Source: Labia minor (Eukaryota; Arthropoda; Insecta; Dermaptera; Spongiphoridae). From it: a DNA stretch of 64,000 bases. Location: NCBI GenBank assembly GCA_963082975.1, contig OY720345.1, positions 75,547,034 to 75,611,033 of the forward strand, read 5' to 3'. Both the position numbers and the translations under genes were made by a program. Below the pieces are notes generated by a model that did no database searches, had not been told where the DNA came from, and worked only from the letters and a program-made list of their open reading frames with translations. Each line of letters starts with the position of its first letter. Positions within the stretch are counted from its first letter, which is position 1. Positions 43,150 to 53,624 of this stretch are shown here, piece by piece.

Positions 43150-43400
43150 CTTTTGGTTTTTGTCTGGGCTTCTTTTCTTTTCTCAAAGACGATGACTACT
43201 TCACCGACAAATAAAAAGAACTCAGGTGGCATGCGCTCTGCTTTGCTTCTGATTCGCGTTTTGCGTTCCCGGACCATGTTGGTCGCGGACCGGATGTCGC
43301 TTCTGCTTTGAAGTAACTTCTCGGGAAGCTTTACACTTGGACATCAGAGCAATTCCATTTTTGTTATAATTCTTATTGCTGTGATTGATACTACAAATCT
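43150..43400. promoter_or_regulatory. GC-richer unique island 15
   Basis: CAGGTGGCATGCGCTCTGC, TTGCGTTCCCGGACCATG and GTCGCGGACCGGATGTCGC stand out from the A/T-rich flanks. Overlapping frames on both strands (to about 43311) are serine/leucine- or arginine/lysine-rich without a domain. Regulatory element or exon; unknown. Confidence 0.25.
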
Positions 43401-43627
43401 TCAGGTTAGAACCTAGAAAGTCTAGTTTTGGATATATCTTTACTATTTTATAATTATATATTAAAAATAATATTATTATTCAAAAAAAAAATATTTTTTA
43501 ATATCGAAATTACTTATACATCTGTGTTATTTTAAGTTTAGTTTATTAGACTTTCAATTGTAAGAAATTTTAAATCTAATTTAATAGAAAAAGTATGTTT
43601 TTTTAAGAAACTACGTATTTATATGTG
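43401..43627. other. A/T-rich spacer
   Basis: No supported feature. Confidence 0.4.
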
Positions 43628-43736
43628 TATAGTGAGGGAAAAATGTAAACGCCATGCCACCCAATCAACCGGCTAAAACCCATTGCCATTGCCCGCCAAA
43701 AACGCCCCATGGCGTTTACATTTTTCCGGCACTGAA
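43628..43736. mobile_element. Foldback MITE (GTAAACGCCATG family), copy 2
   Basis: TATAGTGAGGGAAAAATGTA and its mirror CATTTTTCCGGCACTG bound a ~105-bp element with GTAAACGCCATG / CATGGCGTTTAC near the arms. Shorter and more diverged in the centre than the 37436 copy. Confidence 0.7.
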
Positions 43737-43830
43737 CCATACTTGACTATTTTTATATTTGATATAGACTTTAATTGAATTTTTTTTTTCATTAAAATTA
43801 TCTATATGGAAAAATATTTCATTTAAAAAT

Positions 43831-44417
43831 AAGCTGGAGTGTCTCCTCTCGACTATCTTTCAATTTGAATTGGATTAAATAACATATATTATATTTAAAT
43901 TAAATTTAATTAATTATAAATTATAAATTACAATTAATAAATAATATTTATTAAACCAGCTCATGTTTGACTCTTTATTGATGGCACCACGTCACGTATT
44001 GGCGCGTGATTTGCAGTGTTAAAAATTGGTACTTTCTACGATTCAATCAAGCTGAAATTCTATATATAGCAGTTTTATACAATTTTTAATCATGTGAAAA
44101 ACTATCAAACAAATATCTTTATTTTTACGGTCACTTTAGAGGAAAAAAAATGAAAAAGTAGTAGGTAATAACCGTCTTTCAAATAAGCTACATTTCTCAA
44201 AATTTGATAGAAAACTACGAATTTTGAATAATGCCCGTATACCAAATTTCATGATTCTAGCTCAAATCGTTTTTACGTAATCTTGTCTACACACACACAC
44301 ACACATTTTTCTCAACCTTAGTTAAAATGATTCAGGAACCTTCAAAACGTATAAAAACATCAAAATCTCGACATCGAAAAATTATGTGATCGCAATACTA
44401 TCTCTGACGAGATAGTA
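43831..44417 (-). mobile_element. F1 element, copy 5, complete
   Basis: Complete ends AAGCTGGAGTGTCTCCTCTC and CTCTGACGAGATAGTA. Short (CA)n (about 44291-44306), core ATACCAAATTTCATGATTCT, and several substitutions show that it is older than copies 4 and 6. The subterminal repeat reads GACTATCTTTC here, one of the few copies with that repeat altered. Confidence 0.75.
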
Positions 44418-45404
44418 AAAAGAAAAGTTGCCTAGCTACAAATTTTTTAAAATCACATTTATTTAGAAATTCTTATGAATCATAATTAAATCTATTAATA
44501 AATAAATCTGATGCAATATTTAAATATTAATATCAATATTTAAATATTGATAATATTGTAATTTCAAAAATAATGTCTTCCTTTCAACTGGTTGATTTAT
44601 ATTTTTGTCACTTCCTTAACAGAGGAAATACCAATAGGACAACTATTATCCTAAATTTCCGGAAGACATTTATGCCTATAAAATTTTAATAACTTTTTAA
44701 ATCGTAATCATTTAAATTTCATTTAAAAATTCTTAATATTGAATAATAATAATAATAATTCATAGTGATATTATCCTTGATAATTAGTTATTTTATCTGT
44801 GTTCTACGTGTATGGTTAACAAAAATTAACATATTTATTCATGTATTACATATTTTTAATATTTTTTATTACTTATGATATGAAGAAAACATAAGAAGAC
44901 ATGTAATATTCATAATAAAGTAGGATTATCTTTTATTATTTATTTTATCTGTATTTATATTATTATATTCTTTTAATTTCATTTTTTTATGTCATTTAGA
45001 AATGTTGCCAAATAAATTTAAAAAAATTAAAAATACAATTAGAAGTATAATGGTAGATATCTAGTTTTCTTAATAACAAATAATAAATAATTTAATAGTA
45101 TTGATTATAAAGTTCTCTCAACTACTATTGTAACATTTTAATAAAAAGGGAAATTGAATGGAGACGGACCACCAGGAAAGGAAATAGAAGGTTTCTAAAT
45201 GAATAATAAAGTATAAACAAGAATAATCTTAAGAATAATAAATTTATTTAGAAATTAATTTAAATTTTTCAATAATAATAATAATAATATTAAATGTATC
45301 AATTTTTTGTAGATAGAAAAAAATTAAATATTTTAAAGGGAGGAATTATACAAATTATAATTTGGGAACGTTTCAAATTCATATTTCTTTTTCTTAGAAA
45401 AAAG
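44418..45404. other. A/T-rich spacer
   Basis: (AAT)n near 44740-44757 and 45281-45297. No feature supported. Confidence 0.45.
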
Positions 45405-45560
45405 AAGTAAGCATGGCCGATGAGTTAATGGAACTAATAATCGTGCTGAGATTTGATAACTGATCATCCTGCGACTCCATTTGCGGTAGCTCTGCACTCC
45501 GATTAGATCCGCTTCAACACGTGCCCTATTACTTCATCCGTTTCAACTCTTGGAGGTCTT
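45405..45560. promoter_or_regulatory. GC-richer unique island 16
   Basis: AGCATGGCCGATGAGTTAATG, CATCCTGCGACTCCATTTGC and CTTCAACACGTGCCC (CACGTG E-box). An ATG in good context near 45413 opens only 16 codons. No repeat match. Confidence 0.25.
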
Positions 45561-45807
45561 CGCATTGAATTTCTATAATCATTGGTTTTGTACTTATATT
45601 AAAGAAAAAAAATCACTTGATTTCGTTTTAGATAAAAAACAAAATAACAAATGGTAGTGCCCCTAATATATAATATAATAAGTTAGAATGACATTTCCTT
45701 TACAATGAAAATGAAGACAAATGCAAACTATTACAGGAAACAGTTTGAAAATTTAATCTAAATTTTCTCAGATGAATCTTTTCTTACGACTACATTTAAT
45801 TAACTAC

Positions 45808-45887
45808 TATGAAGATATTTGTATCTTCTTCTTCTTCTTAGCCTTATTTCCCACGGGGTGTGGGGTCGGCTATGAAGATATTTGTAT
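45808..45887 (-). mobile_element. Tiny retroposon with 17-bp target duplication
   Basis: The 17-mer TATGAAGATATTTGTAT occurs at 45808-45824 and 45871-45887, flanking a 46-bp insert. On the minus strand the insert reads GCCGACCCCACACCCCGTGG, then GGAAATAAGGCTAAG and (AAG)n. A long duplication plus a simple-repeat 3' tail indicates LINE-mediated retroposition of a severely 5'-truncated element. Confidence 0.85.
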
Positions 45888-46244
45888 ATTAAAGCATAAA
45901 TTAATTGATTAGATTGAAAAATAAAAATGCAGTAAGTATTCAAACAACACGTTGCCAATAAAACTAAAATTAATTTCAGCAACTATATGAATTGAAATAT
46001 TGAATTATGACATAATTTTTTTTTTAATTTATAAAATTTATTTGATATTTATTTTTAATATCGACAATTGTCTCTTCTCAATCAACTAAATAATATAATT
46101 TGAGATATACTTATAAAAAAGTTGATGATTTTTATGAATTAAAAAAATATATTACCTTTCTTTTAATTGTAAATAATGTATATTTATAGTAATAAACATT
46201 ATTTATTATTATTACACAGATTATTTTGACTATATCTATCTCTA
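45888..46244. other. A/T-rich spacer
   Basis: No supported feature. Confidence 0.4.
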
Positions 46245-46650
46245 TCTCTGTAGCTTTACGGAACTCAAAAGTTTTTGGCAGCATTCTCATCTCTCATGTC
46301 CTTTCCTATATTGTCTGCTCATTACGTTCTTAATCTTCCAAGCGGACGTTTCCCAATCGGTCTCCCCACCAATATCTTTTTCGCCATTCTTTCCTCTCCC
46401 ATTCTAGCCACGAGTCCTGCCGATCGAAGCCTTCTCGATTTTATGACTATGTTTGAAGATGCAAAGGGGTCATGCAATTCCTCGTTATGCAGTCTCCGCC
46501 AATCCCCGGGGACCTCTTCTTTCTATTGCCCATAAATGCTGCGAAGTATCCTATTCTCAAATATTCTAAATTTTCTCTCGCCCCCCAGGGTCATAGACCA
46601 TGCATCACACTCATATAACACAACAGGCAAAATAATTGTTTTATTATTTT
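46245..46650 (-). mobile_element. RTE-like LINE 3' tail, copy 5
   Basis: The most complete tail. The minus strand encodes I-I-L-P-V-V-L-Y-E-C-D-A-W-S-M-T-L-G, then R-I-F-E-N-R-I-L-R-S-I-Y-G, W-R-R-L-H-N-E-E-L-H-D, S-R-R-L-R-S-A-G-L-V-A-R-M-G-E-E-R and R-P-I-G-K-R-P-L-G-R-L, ending with F-x-V-P and a (GATA)-type tail at 46234-46252. The pattern is the connection/C-terminal region of insect RTE-like proteins. No reverse-transcriptase core; dead. Confidence 0.85.
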
Positions 46651-46789
46651 GACTATATTTAGTAAAAAATTTGCATAATGATCTATAGATAATATTTACA
46701 AAAATAGTTTATGAAACTTGTTTGTTTTCTATTCTTCTTCGACCTATTAATTTCATTAAATTAAACTAAATTTTTTGTAATTTTTTTTT

Positions 46790-47432
46790 TTTTAGGGTAA
46801 CGGGTAGATCTTTTTTCGGATCTGGGATCTACTTCAGGGTGTAGCGACCCTGCCCTCTCGTGAGCTCATGATTTTCTCCATTCTTACTCTTTTAAATGGA
46901 AAAATCATGTACTTTTCCGTGATATGACTTCTTATCTTTTTCTTCTAAATTTATTATCTTATTCCTATTAAATCATTTGTCAAGCATTCCAAATATAAAT
47001 AAAAATTAACAAAAATTAATGAATTCAAAATATTAAAAATTAAAAAAAATTAATTATTAAAAAAAAAAAAAGGAATTATTTTTTCTAAATAATTCTTAAA
47101 TTTCCATATTTTAAAATTCTGAGATAAATTATTTGCTGAGATAAATTATTGGCTGTCTTACTGTGTGCACGCATTTTTAGTGAGCTCCTGATCTTTTGTT
47201 GTTATCTTGAGAATTACGTGTGTTGTGATCCAACTTGCACCCTCCCAGTTTTCACAGAGATTCGTTAATTTTTTCGATACCTTCTGGATACCTTTTTTGG
47301 TCAAGTGCTTTGAGGTGACCTCCAGGGAACCCCTCCCAATATTTGCAAACTCAATTTAACTTGGACGATGATTGTCTTATTTCTGCACTGAAAAGTTAGA
47401 ATAGGTTAAATGCCGATAGAGATGGTTTTCAT
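46790..47432 (+). mobile_element. Probable LINE 5' leader
   Basis: Mixed-composition DNA after a T-run: GGGTAACGGGTAGATC, GTGTAGCGACCCTGCCC, TTTTCACAGAGATTCG, CCTCCAGGGAACCCCTCCC. It leads directly into ORF1 of the LINE at 47433. It is interrupted by A/T-rich sequence at about 46900-47110. Confidence 0.4.
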
Positions 47433-47843
47433 ATGAGAATTTTAAAGAAGATCAAAGGAAGAACCGGTAGAGAGAACTCGAGTCGCTGCTTGATCATTGA
47501 ACTTGATGAGGTTATTCATGCGGAGTGTCTTAGATCTGAGAGACTTAACTTAGGTTGGAGAAGATGTAGGGTTTTTGACCATGTCAATGTTCTGAGGTGC
47601 TTCCGGTGTTGGGGCTTTTTGCATGTGTCATCTAGATGTTCGAGAGGTGAAGTATGTCATAAGTGTTCTGGGTCCCATAAGAGTGAGGATTGTAAAATGG
47701 AATTCAAAAAGTGTAGCAATTGTATGTTTAGAAGGGATACGTACAAGATCGATATTGATGTGGACCATGACGCTCTGGACTTAAAATGTCCTACTTATGA
47801 AAAAATGTTAAATGAAGAAAAAAGAAGGATTGGTAACTGCTAG
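47433..47843 (+). pseudogene. LINE ORF1 fragment (Gag-like, CCHC zinc knuckles)
   Basis: Starts at ATG 47433, with the same frame open ~30 bp further upstream, and runs 136 codons. Residues ~64-80 read C-F-R-C-W-G-F-L-H-V-S-S-R-C, a CCHC knuckle. Residues ~84-97 read C-H-K-C-S-G-S-H-K-S-E-D-C, a second knuckle. A third Cys pair, K-K-C-S-N-C, follows, as in jockey/R1-group ORF1 proteins that bind the element RNA. The N-terminal part resembles the end of the domain before the knuckles. It is short compared with a whole ORF1, so the 5' part is missing or decayed. The endonuclease begins about 80 bp downstream, as in an intact LINE. Confidence 0.85.
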
Positions 47844-47922
47844 CAACCAAAGAGTTCGGTTGAGGAGGAACAATCGACTGGACAAGATGGAGCTTATGTC
47901 AGAAATGTGAAGGATTTAACGG

Positions 47923-48480
47923 ACTTAAAAATTGTATTTTGGAATGTTCATGGCCTTAATAATTTCTTATCATGGAATGGAATCATCGAGTTCTCTATTA
48001 TTTCTATCTGAGAGACTTGGTGCTTGCAAGATTTGGGTAATTTGACCCAACTAAGGGATTTTCACGTCTTTTCATCGGTGGCAATACGGAATAAATCTAG
48101 AGGAAGGGGAGTGGAGGTTTAGCCATATTTGTTAATAAATACCTTTTCTAAGCGGAGTTGACTGAGGGGAATGAACTTTGGTTAGTTTTTAAAGTAAGTG
48201 ATAAGTTCAATCATGAATATATTATTGGTATTGTTTATTTCAGACCCTCACTGGAGCTCGAATTTGTTTGGAGTCTTTTTGAGGACCTTTTGAGAGGTTT
48301 AGTTGAGAAGTATGATGGAAAATTAATAATGTTGGGAGGTGACTTTAACTCTCGTATCGGTGATTTGAACAGTTGCCTGGGAGATTCTCTGCTGGATGGG
48401 TGTAGGGTTGAGAGTGATAGACAGAGTCTGGATAAAAAGATTGACAGGAGAGGAAAGGACTTGGTTGAATTTCTTTTTAA
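47923..48480 (+). pseudogene. LINE ORF2 endonuclease fragment
   Basis: APE-type endonuclease in broken frames. L-K-I-V-F-W-N-V-H-G-L (Asn motif) comes first, then E-T-W after a stop, and R-G-R-G with G-G-L-A-I-F-V-N after a frameshift. From 48158 a clean frame reads I-I-G-I-V-Y-F-R-P-S, G-G-D-F-N-S-R-I-G-D (catalytic G-D-F-N) and R-R-G-K-D-L-V-E-F-L. The copy stops at about 48480 in A/T-rich DNA, so the reverse transcriptase is absent. This is a 5' fragment of the element at 47433, an unusual truncation for a LINE. Confidence 0.85.
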
Positions 48481-48739
48481 TTTATTCATTTTATTTTTTA
48501 TTATTATTATAAATTTATCTAAAATGTATTTATTTTTAAGATAAATGAATAACGTGTAAATAAATGGTGCGATTTATAATAATAATTCTTTTTTGATTTT
48601 TAAATTAATAAAATAAAATGTAAAACATAAAAAAGTTAATATTTTAATACGTAAAATCTTCTCTAGCCCATAAAGAACAAGTTAAAATTCCTGTAGTGTT
48701 GGAATTTATAAACATTTCAAAATCTTTCACGAAGAGTTA
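48481..48739. other. A/T-rich spacer
   Basis: No supported feature. Confidence 0.4.
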
Positions 48740-48960
48740 TAATTTCATTTATGCAAAGTGAGCTGTGTAGTCGCTGTTCACAGCGATGTATGGCTTGTCT
48801 GCGTCTACAATCCTGCTTGCTCTCTCCCTGAACACTTTACCACCTCCACCTTTCATCCTCGAGCACTCTATTGCTGTCAAACGTCATCGTATTTATTATC
48901 TTTTAATTGCCTTCAGCTAGTATTTATTCACGCACTTTTCGCACGATATTTTAGTGAAGT
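48740..48960. promoter_or_regulatory. GC-richer unique island 17
   Basis: GAGCTGTGTAGTCGCTGTTC, ATGGCTTGTCTGCGTCTAC, CCTCGAGCACTC and CAAACGTCATCG. A plus-strand frame crosses it but starts at a non-ATG codon and becomes low-complexity. TTTAATTGCC (homeodomain-like) near 48902. Confidence 0.25.
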
Positions 48961-49194
48961 AATATATAAAATAAACGAAATGTTGTTCAAAATAAAAATC
49001 TATTCGAAACTTAAATGCACCAAGTCAGTTTAACGATCCGAAAATAGAAAAATAATCAAATTTATTAGATAAAAATATTTTAAAATTTTAAATTAATTAA
49101 ATTAAAAACAAAACATATACGACATAAAATTGTGGATTAAAAAAAAAATATTATTATTTAATTTTATTTTTGTATTTATTGAATAAATGCTCTT
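48961..49194. other. A/T-rich spacer
   Basis: No supported feature. Confidence 0.4.
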
Positions 49195-49460
49195 CATAAG
49201 TTGAATTTTACTCGTAGAATCGTAACCTTGAATCGTCTTTCTTCGCCCCTTCCATCGGCCAGGTCTCCCTTGCCTTGACCCAGAATTACATCATCGATAT
49301 ATCTCTCTCTCCCTGCGCGTGGGTCTTCTGTTTCTGATTGGAAATCTGATTTGCAGATCTAATAGGCGGGATTCCGTAAATGAGTCACCAGTTGACTTTG
49401 TTCTCAGTTCAACCCCCGCTGCTCTGCATTGACCTAAACCTTGAAAGTTAGAATAATAAC
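49195..49460. promoter_or_regulatory. GC-rich unique island 18
   Basis: CATCGGCCAGGTCTCCCTTG, TCCCTGCGCGTGGGTCTTC, CTAATAGGCGGGATTCCG and ATGAGTCACCAGTTGAC (AP-1 site TGAGTCA at about 49380). No repeat copy and no long frame. A pyrimidine-rich stretch followed by TTTGCAG near 49355 could be a splice acceptor, but no coding frame supports it. Confidence 0.3.
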
Positions 49461-49633
49461 GAACTTGAAGAAATCACCATGAACATCGAATAGCTAAATT
49501 TAGATTCAATGTTTACAAACAAACGAAATTGATATCTCTATATTATTTTTAGTTTGATATAATTTAAATATAATTATTAATAGGGGAGAGTGGCTCCCTT
49601 TGTGTTATTTTTTTCCAATCTTTTTCCTAATTC
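49461..49633. other. A/T-rich spacer
   Basis: No supported feature. Confidence 0.4.
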
Positions 49634-50138
49634 TTACCGACCCACGATAGTAAGGGAGGTATTGTTTTCACACCAAATTTCCAATTTGGAAATTTTTAAA
49701 TATCTCCACGAATCTTAACAGAAAAAAGTATTTTTATCAAGATCTGTCAGTCCGTCCGTCTGTCCGTCAGTTGTGTGACCGTGTACAGCTCGAACGGCTC
49801 AACGTATTTTGATAAAATTTGGTATATTTACTTAATGCATTCATCAACTTTTGATATATATCCAGAAACCAGAAGTGGTGGAAGTTTCAAAAGTAATTAA
49901 TTCATTTTATATTCATTGTCGGAAAATATTTCACTTAAAATATAGTAGTAATTAATAATTGAGTAATTAAACTAAAAATAAAAACCAAGATAATATAATT
50001 TAGTTTTTATTAATTCAAGTTTATATTTATATAATATTTTTTTTTGATACTTTATATATATATATATATATATATAATGTTGTTTGGAAATTAATTTATT
50101 TCAAATCATCGGTCCGTTCTGTGCCTGGCCACAGCTCT
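49634..50138 (+). mobile_element. F2 element, copy E, canonical orientation, partly decayed
   Basis: Starts TTACCGACCCACGATAGTAA. The first module, the (GTCC/GTCT)n tract (about 49748-49767) and the core TTGATAAAATTTGGTATATT are present. The second module is mostly lost and replaced by A/T-rich DNA and (AT)n. It ends with CATCGGTCCGTTCTGTGCCT and the hairpin partner GGCCACAG. Confidence 0.65.
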
Positions 50139-50572
50139 TTTTTTTTTATATTGATGAATTATTGTCAAAATTTTACTTAACCTTTGTCTATATCATTAAA
50201 TATATATAAGTTTCAATTTCGAATTCATTATAGAAAAATTAAAAAAAAATATTTAATAGACTTGTATCTTATTCCATGGCTCTGCTTGGGACAGTTGAAA
50301 GTAAATATGTAAAGTTAAATACAATTTACTTGGAATTGTTTATTAGAGAAAAGAAAAGAAATAAGTTACTATCGTGTTAAAGGTAAAGAGATAAAACTAT
50401 TAGATATTAATATTTTCAAATTTTGTTTAGATAGAACTTGATTTTTTTTATATTCTCTTTATTTATAGTATGGTTAAAGCTTATTAAGTTTTTAAAGAAG
50501 AAATAAATAATAACTATTAATCAATGCCGGTTATATAAGTTAAATAAAAAAGTGTTTTCAATACAATATATT
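50139..50572. other. A/T-rich spacer
   Basis: No supported feature before the gypsy fragment. Confidence 0.4.
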
Positions 50573-51065
50573 GACACCGGCGAGTTCACGCGGATGATTT
50601 TTGGGTTAGTAAACGCTCCTTTTTACTTTACTAAATTAATGAATCTTGCTCTAGGAAAGCTATAACACCCATTCATTCGTCCTATGCTTTATGGATGATG
50701 CGCTCCTTCCGTCCACAAGCTGGCACGAGATGATTTCCCGCCTGGACCAAGTGCTCAGTGCCCTTCGAGCAGCGAACTTGACGCTCAACTTAAAGAAATG
50801 CCGATATGGCTATTCAGAGGTGAATTTCCTCGGCTTCCGAATTTCACACCAAGGAATCGGACCCGGAAAAGTCGAATCGATTGAAAATTTCCCGAAACCA
50901 ACCGACCAGCACGGAGTGAGGCGATATTTAGGTCTCACTGGATTTCTTCGCAAATTTATTCCCAGGTATGCTATAATTACAAAACCTCTTACTGACCAGT
51001 TGAAGAGTGGAGTGAGTTTCCGACGGGATGAGAAGGAGGAAGTTCTGTTTCTGAGGGATTTCTGT
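50573..51065 (+). pseudogene. Ty3/gypsy reverse transcriptase fragment
   Basis: The first frame reads D-T-G-E-F-T-R-M-I-F-G-L-V-N-A-P, the conserved F-G-L-x-N-A-P motif, to a stop. A one-base frame change continues F-V-L-C-F-M-D-D-A-L, the catalytic box as F-M-D-D in place of the usual Y-x-D-D. It goes on with N-L-T-L-N-L-K-K-C, V-N-F-L-G-F-R-I-S, G-V-R-R-Y-L-G-L-T-G-F-L-R-K-F-I-P and K-P-L-T-D-Q-L-K, and closes near 51065. N-terminal RT, RNase H and integrase are missing. The internal frame after 50691 is intact for 125 codons, so the copy is not very old. Confidence 0.9.
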
Positions 51066-51386
51066 TGATAAAAGAAAAGTTGCTAGAGGGTCCAGCTGCC
51101 GAGACGGGGTAGCAGCTAAACATACCAGTTCGTTATATACTATATCCGACTTTGCTCATTAAACATTCGTTCTTTGATTATATTTCTATTACTTATATTT
51201 ATATTTAATCTCGTTCATCTTATTCGTATTTTGTTCTCTTATAATTCGCTCTTTCATTATATTTTTTTATTATTATTAATAATATTTTTCGATTTCATAA
51301 AACATTCTCTCTATCATTTTCCCTGCGAACATCATTCCGAAACCCCTCGAAACACGTGCTTTGGACCGAAAGTCGTGTTTCCAACA
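51063..51386 (+). repeat. LTR-like segment abutting the gypsy fragment
   Basis: Begins TGTTGATAAAAGAAAAGTTG, immediately at the end of the RT frame, and closes GTCGTGTTTCCAACA, giving TGTTG...CAACA termini as expected of an LTR. It has a GC-rich 5' part (GCTGCCGAGACGGGGTAGC), an A/T-rich middle and a GC-rich 3' part (GAAACCCCTCGAAACACG). If it is a 3' LTR, a large internal deletion joined RT to it. No second LTR was found upstream. Confidence 0.45.
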
Positions 51387-51989
51387 CACATATTATTAAT
51401 ATATTTATTTACAAATCTTATATACAAGATAATATTATCATGTTTATCTTACCTTAAATAGACAAATTCGTTTTTAAAGTCAATATTATTCCTTTATTTG
51501 GTTATATTTAACTTGGGTTATATTTTATTATGTTATTTTAGTCACTCTATGCAATATTTTAAATAAGGACTACCAACCCCCTAAACTCATGTCTTTAAGG
51601 TAAGAGGTAAGATAAACTCCCACTAAAATACAACTTTATTTATAAATGTATATACGTATTTCGACTATTATCCTTCAACGGTAAAAATTTCAATGATGAT
51701 TTGGACATACTCTCTCTGGCCGGTTTTAAAATAAATATATAAAAAAAAATTCTAGATTTTATTTTTAATGTATCTGTTTAATGAAGCTTTAAAACTATAA
51801 AATTATAAATGAGATAATAAATATTAATGGAAATATTTACTTAAAATGTGTGAATGATTAGTGTGAGTCATTATCGTTGCCTCAGGCCAACATTAAAAAA
51901 AAAACATGATGATGCCTGTAAAATTCGCATTTTTTCTTTATTTACAGGCTTTTAAAATATAAATGAGATAGATTCGAATAGAGCTTGTT
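51387..51989. other. A/T-rich spacer
   Basis: Mixed patch at about 51860-51930 (GAGTCATTATCGTTGCCTCA). No feature supported. Confidence 0.4.
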
Positions 51990-52290
51990 TGATACTTGAT
52001 TAAACAACGATCCAAGATCTCCATCGAGCTCGATCGAGCTGTCAAACTTGTGATGAATACTTGGGCCTAGTGGCCAATTTGTTAGCATGGTCTTGTTGTA
52101 TCATTCGTTTCCCATAGGGCACCCAACCATTCTTGAAGGCAATATAAATATCCTGGAGAGATTCCATGCCGATTAATCAACAGGACATGCTCAAGTCAGT
52201 CTGATCTCATTTTTCTCACAACAGTGTTTGTTCATCTTATCGAGATCCAATCTCAAAGAAGGGTTCATGCTCAAATAATGAAATCTATCC
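51990..52290. promoter_or_regulatory. GC-richer unique island 19
   Basis: CGATCCAAGATCTCCATCGA, GCTCGATCGAGCTGTC (AGCTCGATCGAGCT is a 14-bp perfect palindrome, about 52028-52041) and CGAGATCCAATCTCAAAG. GATTAATC near 52172 is a bicoid-type palindrome. No frame. Confidence 0.3.
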
Positions 52291-52598
52291 ATCTCAAATC
52301 AAATCAAATTTAATTATAATTAATAATAAAGGAATAGAAAAAAAAGAATAGGTAGAAAATATTTTATATTTTCATTTTTGTAATAAATATAGATATTAAA
52401 ATTAGTTTTAAAATATATATTTTTTTCTTTTTTTCATTTTATATTTTTTAGAAGCGGCATTTTAATGATTTATTTATTTATTTAAATCTGTTTATGATAC
52501 ATTTTAATATTTACATATTCCAAATAAAAAACAACAATTATTTAATTATTTATCAGGCCAGTTTTAATCATTACACCATTAAATTAAAGTATTTTTTT
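52291..52598. other. A/T-rich spacer
   Basis: No supported feature. Confidence 0.4.
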
Positions 52599-53212
52599 TT
52601 ACCGACCGTCGATAGTAAGGGAGGTATTGTTTTCACACCAAATTTCACATGTGGAGATTTTTACAGAGATATGTAAAAATCTCCACGAATCATGCATTTT
52701 CTTATCAGAAAAAAGTATTTTTTAGCATGATGTCTGTCCGTCCGTCCGTATAGATGTGTACAGCTTGAACGGCTCAACGGATTTTGATGAAATTTGGTAT
52801 ATTTACTTAATGCATCAGTATGATGAATTGATCAACTTTTAGTATATATCCGGAAACCGCAAGTGGTAGTATTACCGATCGACGATAGGAAGGGAAGGGT
52901 TAATTTCACACCAAATTTCACATGAGGAGATTTTTTACATATCTCCACGAATCATGCAATTTGTATTGGTTTTATCCTCGGGAAAAATCATCTTCATTCG
53001 TTTTTTCTTAATTTAAAATTATATGACGTCACCAAGCCCTTTATGACGTAACAGTCAGCGTCTCCTTATATATTATAAATAAAATAAAATTAAAAATATT
53101 TATGATATATCCATATCTGTTTTTATTACATTAATAGATATATTAAAATTATTTGAAATTGTTTCTGTAGCTGGAAATTAATTTACTTTAAACTGTCGGT
53201 CGGTTCGGACTT
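52599..53212 (+). mobile_element. F2 element, copy F, canonical orientation
   Basis: Starts TTACCGACCGTCGATAGTAA. The first module is slightly duplicated (AAATCTCCACGAATC after TTTACAGAGATATG). Next come (GTCC)n at about 52733-52748, the core GATTTTGATGAAATTTGGTA, the second module and one TGACGTCA plus a TGACGTAA. It ends GTCGGTCGGTTCGGACTT, so the terminal hairpin has been deleted between GGAC and TT. Otherwise complete. Confidence 0.75.
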
Positions 53213-53482
53213 ATTTATTTTTATATAGTTATTTGGAAATATAATATTAATTTCTATTCTACTGTAATAGTGTATATACGAGTTCCATACCCATATTAGT
53301 ATAAATTGAAAATGAGGAGTAAGTGATATATTTATCAATAGTCAAAAATATTATTTTAGTTAACAATGATACTAATAAACTATAAGCTACCCTTAATTTA
53401 CACTTTTAGTAAAGTTGTTTCACATTGTTTTTTTTTTACATTACACAAAGTAATTCATGAAAAATTTTAACATTAAAATAAT
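53213..53482. other. A/T-rich spacer
   Basis: No supported feature. Confidence 0.4.
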
Positions 53483-53498
53483 CCCCCCCCCTCCCCCC
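53483..53498 (-). repeat. C-tract (G-quadruplex candidate on minus strand)
   Basis: Nine C, one T, six C. The complementary strand has G-runs able to form a G-quadruplex or i-motif. Paired with the G-tract at 53625. Confidence 0.5.
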
Positions 53499-53624
53499 AC
53501 ACACAAGCATTAATTAAAAATTAATAATATTTTTAGTTAATTTTTAATATTGACTTCTGTTTAGGTAGGGACATAATTGTTGTTAATGAATGTGTACTAT
53601 AAAATTATTAAAGTAGTACATTTA

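Noticed and set aside
48235..48489. Minus-strand 84-codon frame
   Set aside because: Antisense shadow of the LINE endonuclease fragment on the plus strand.
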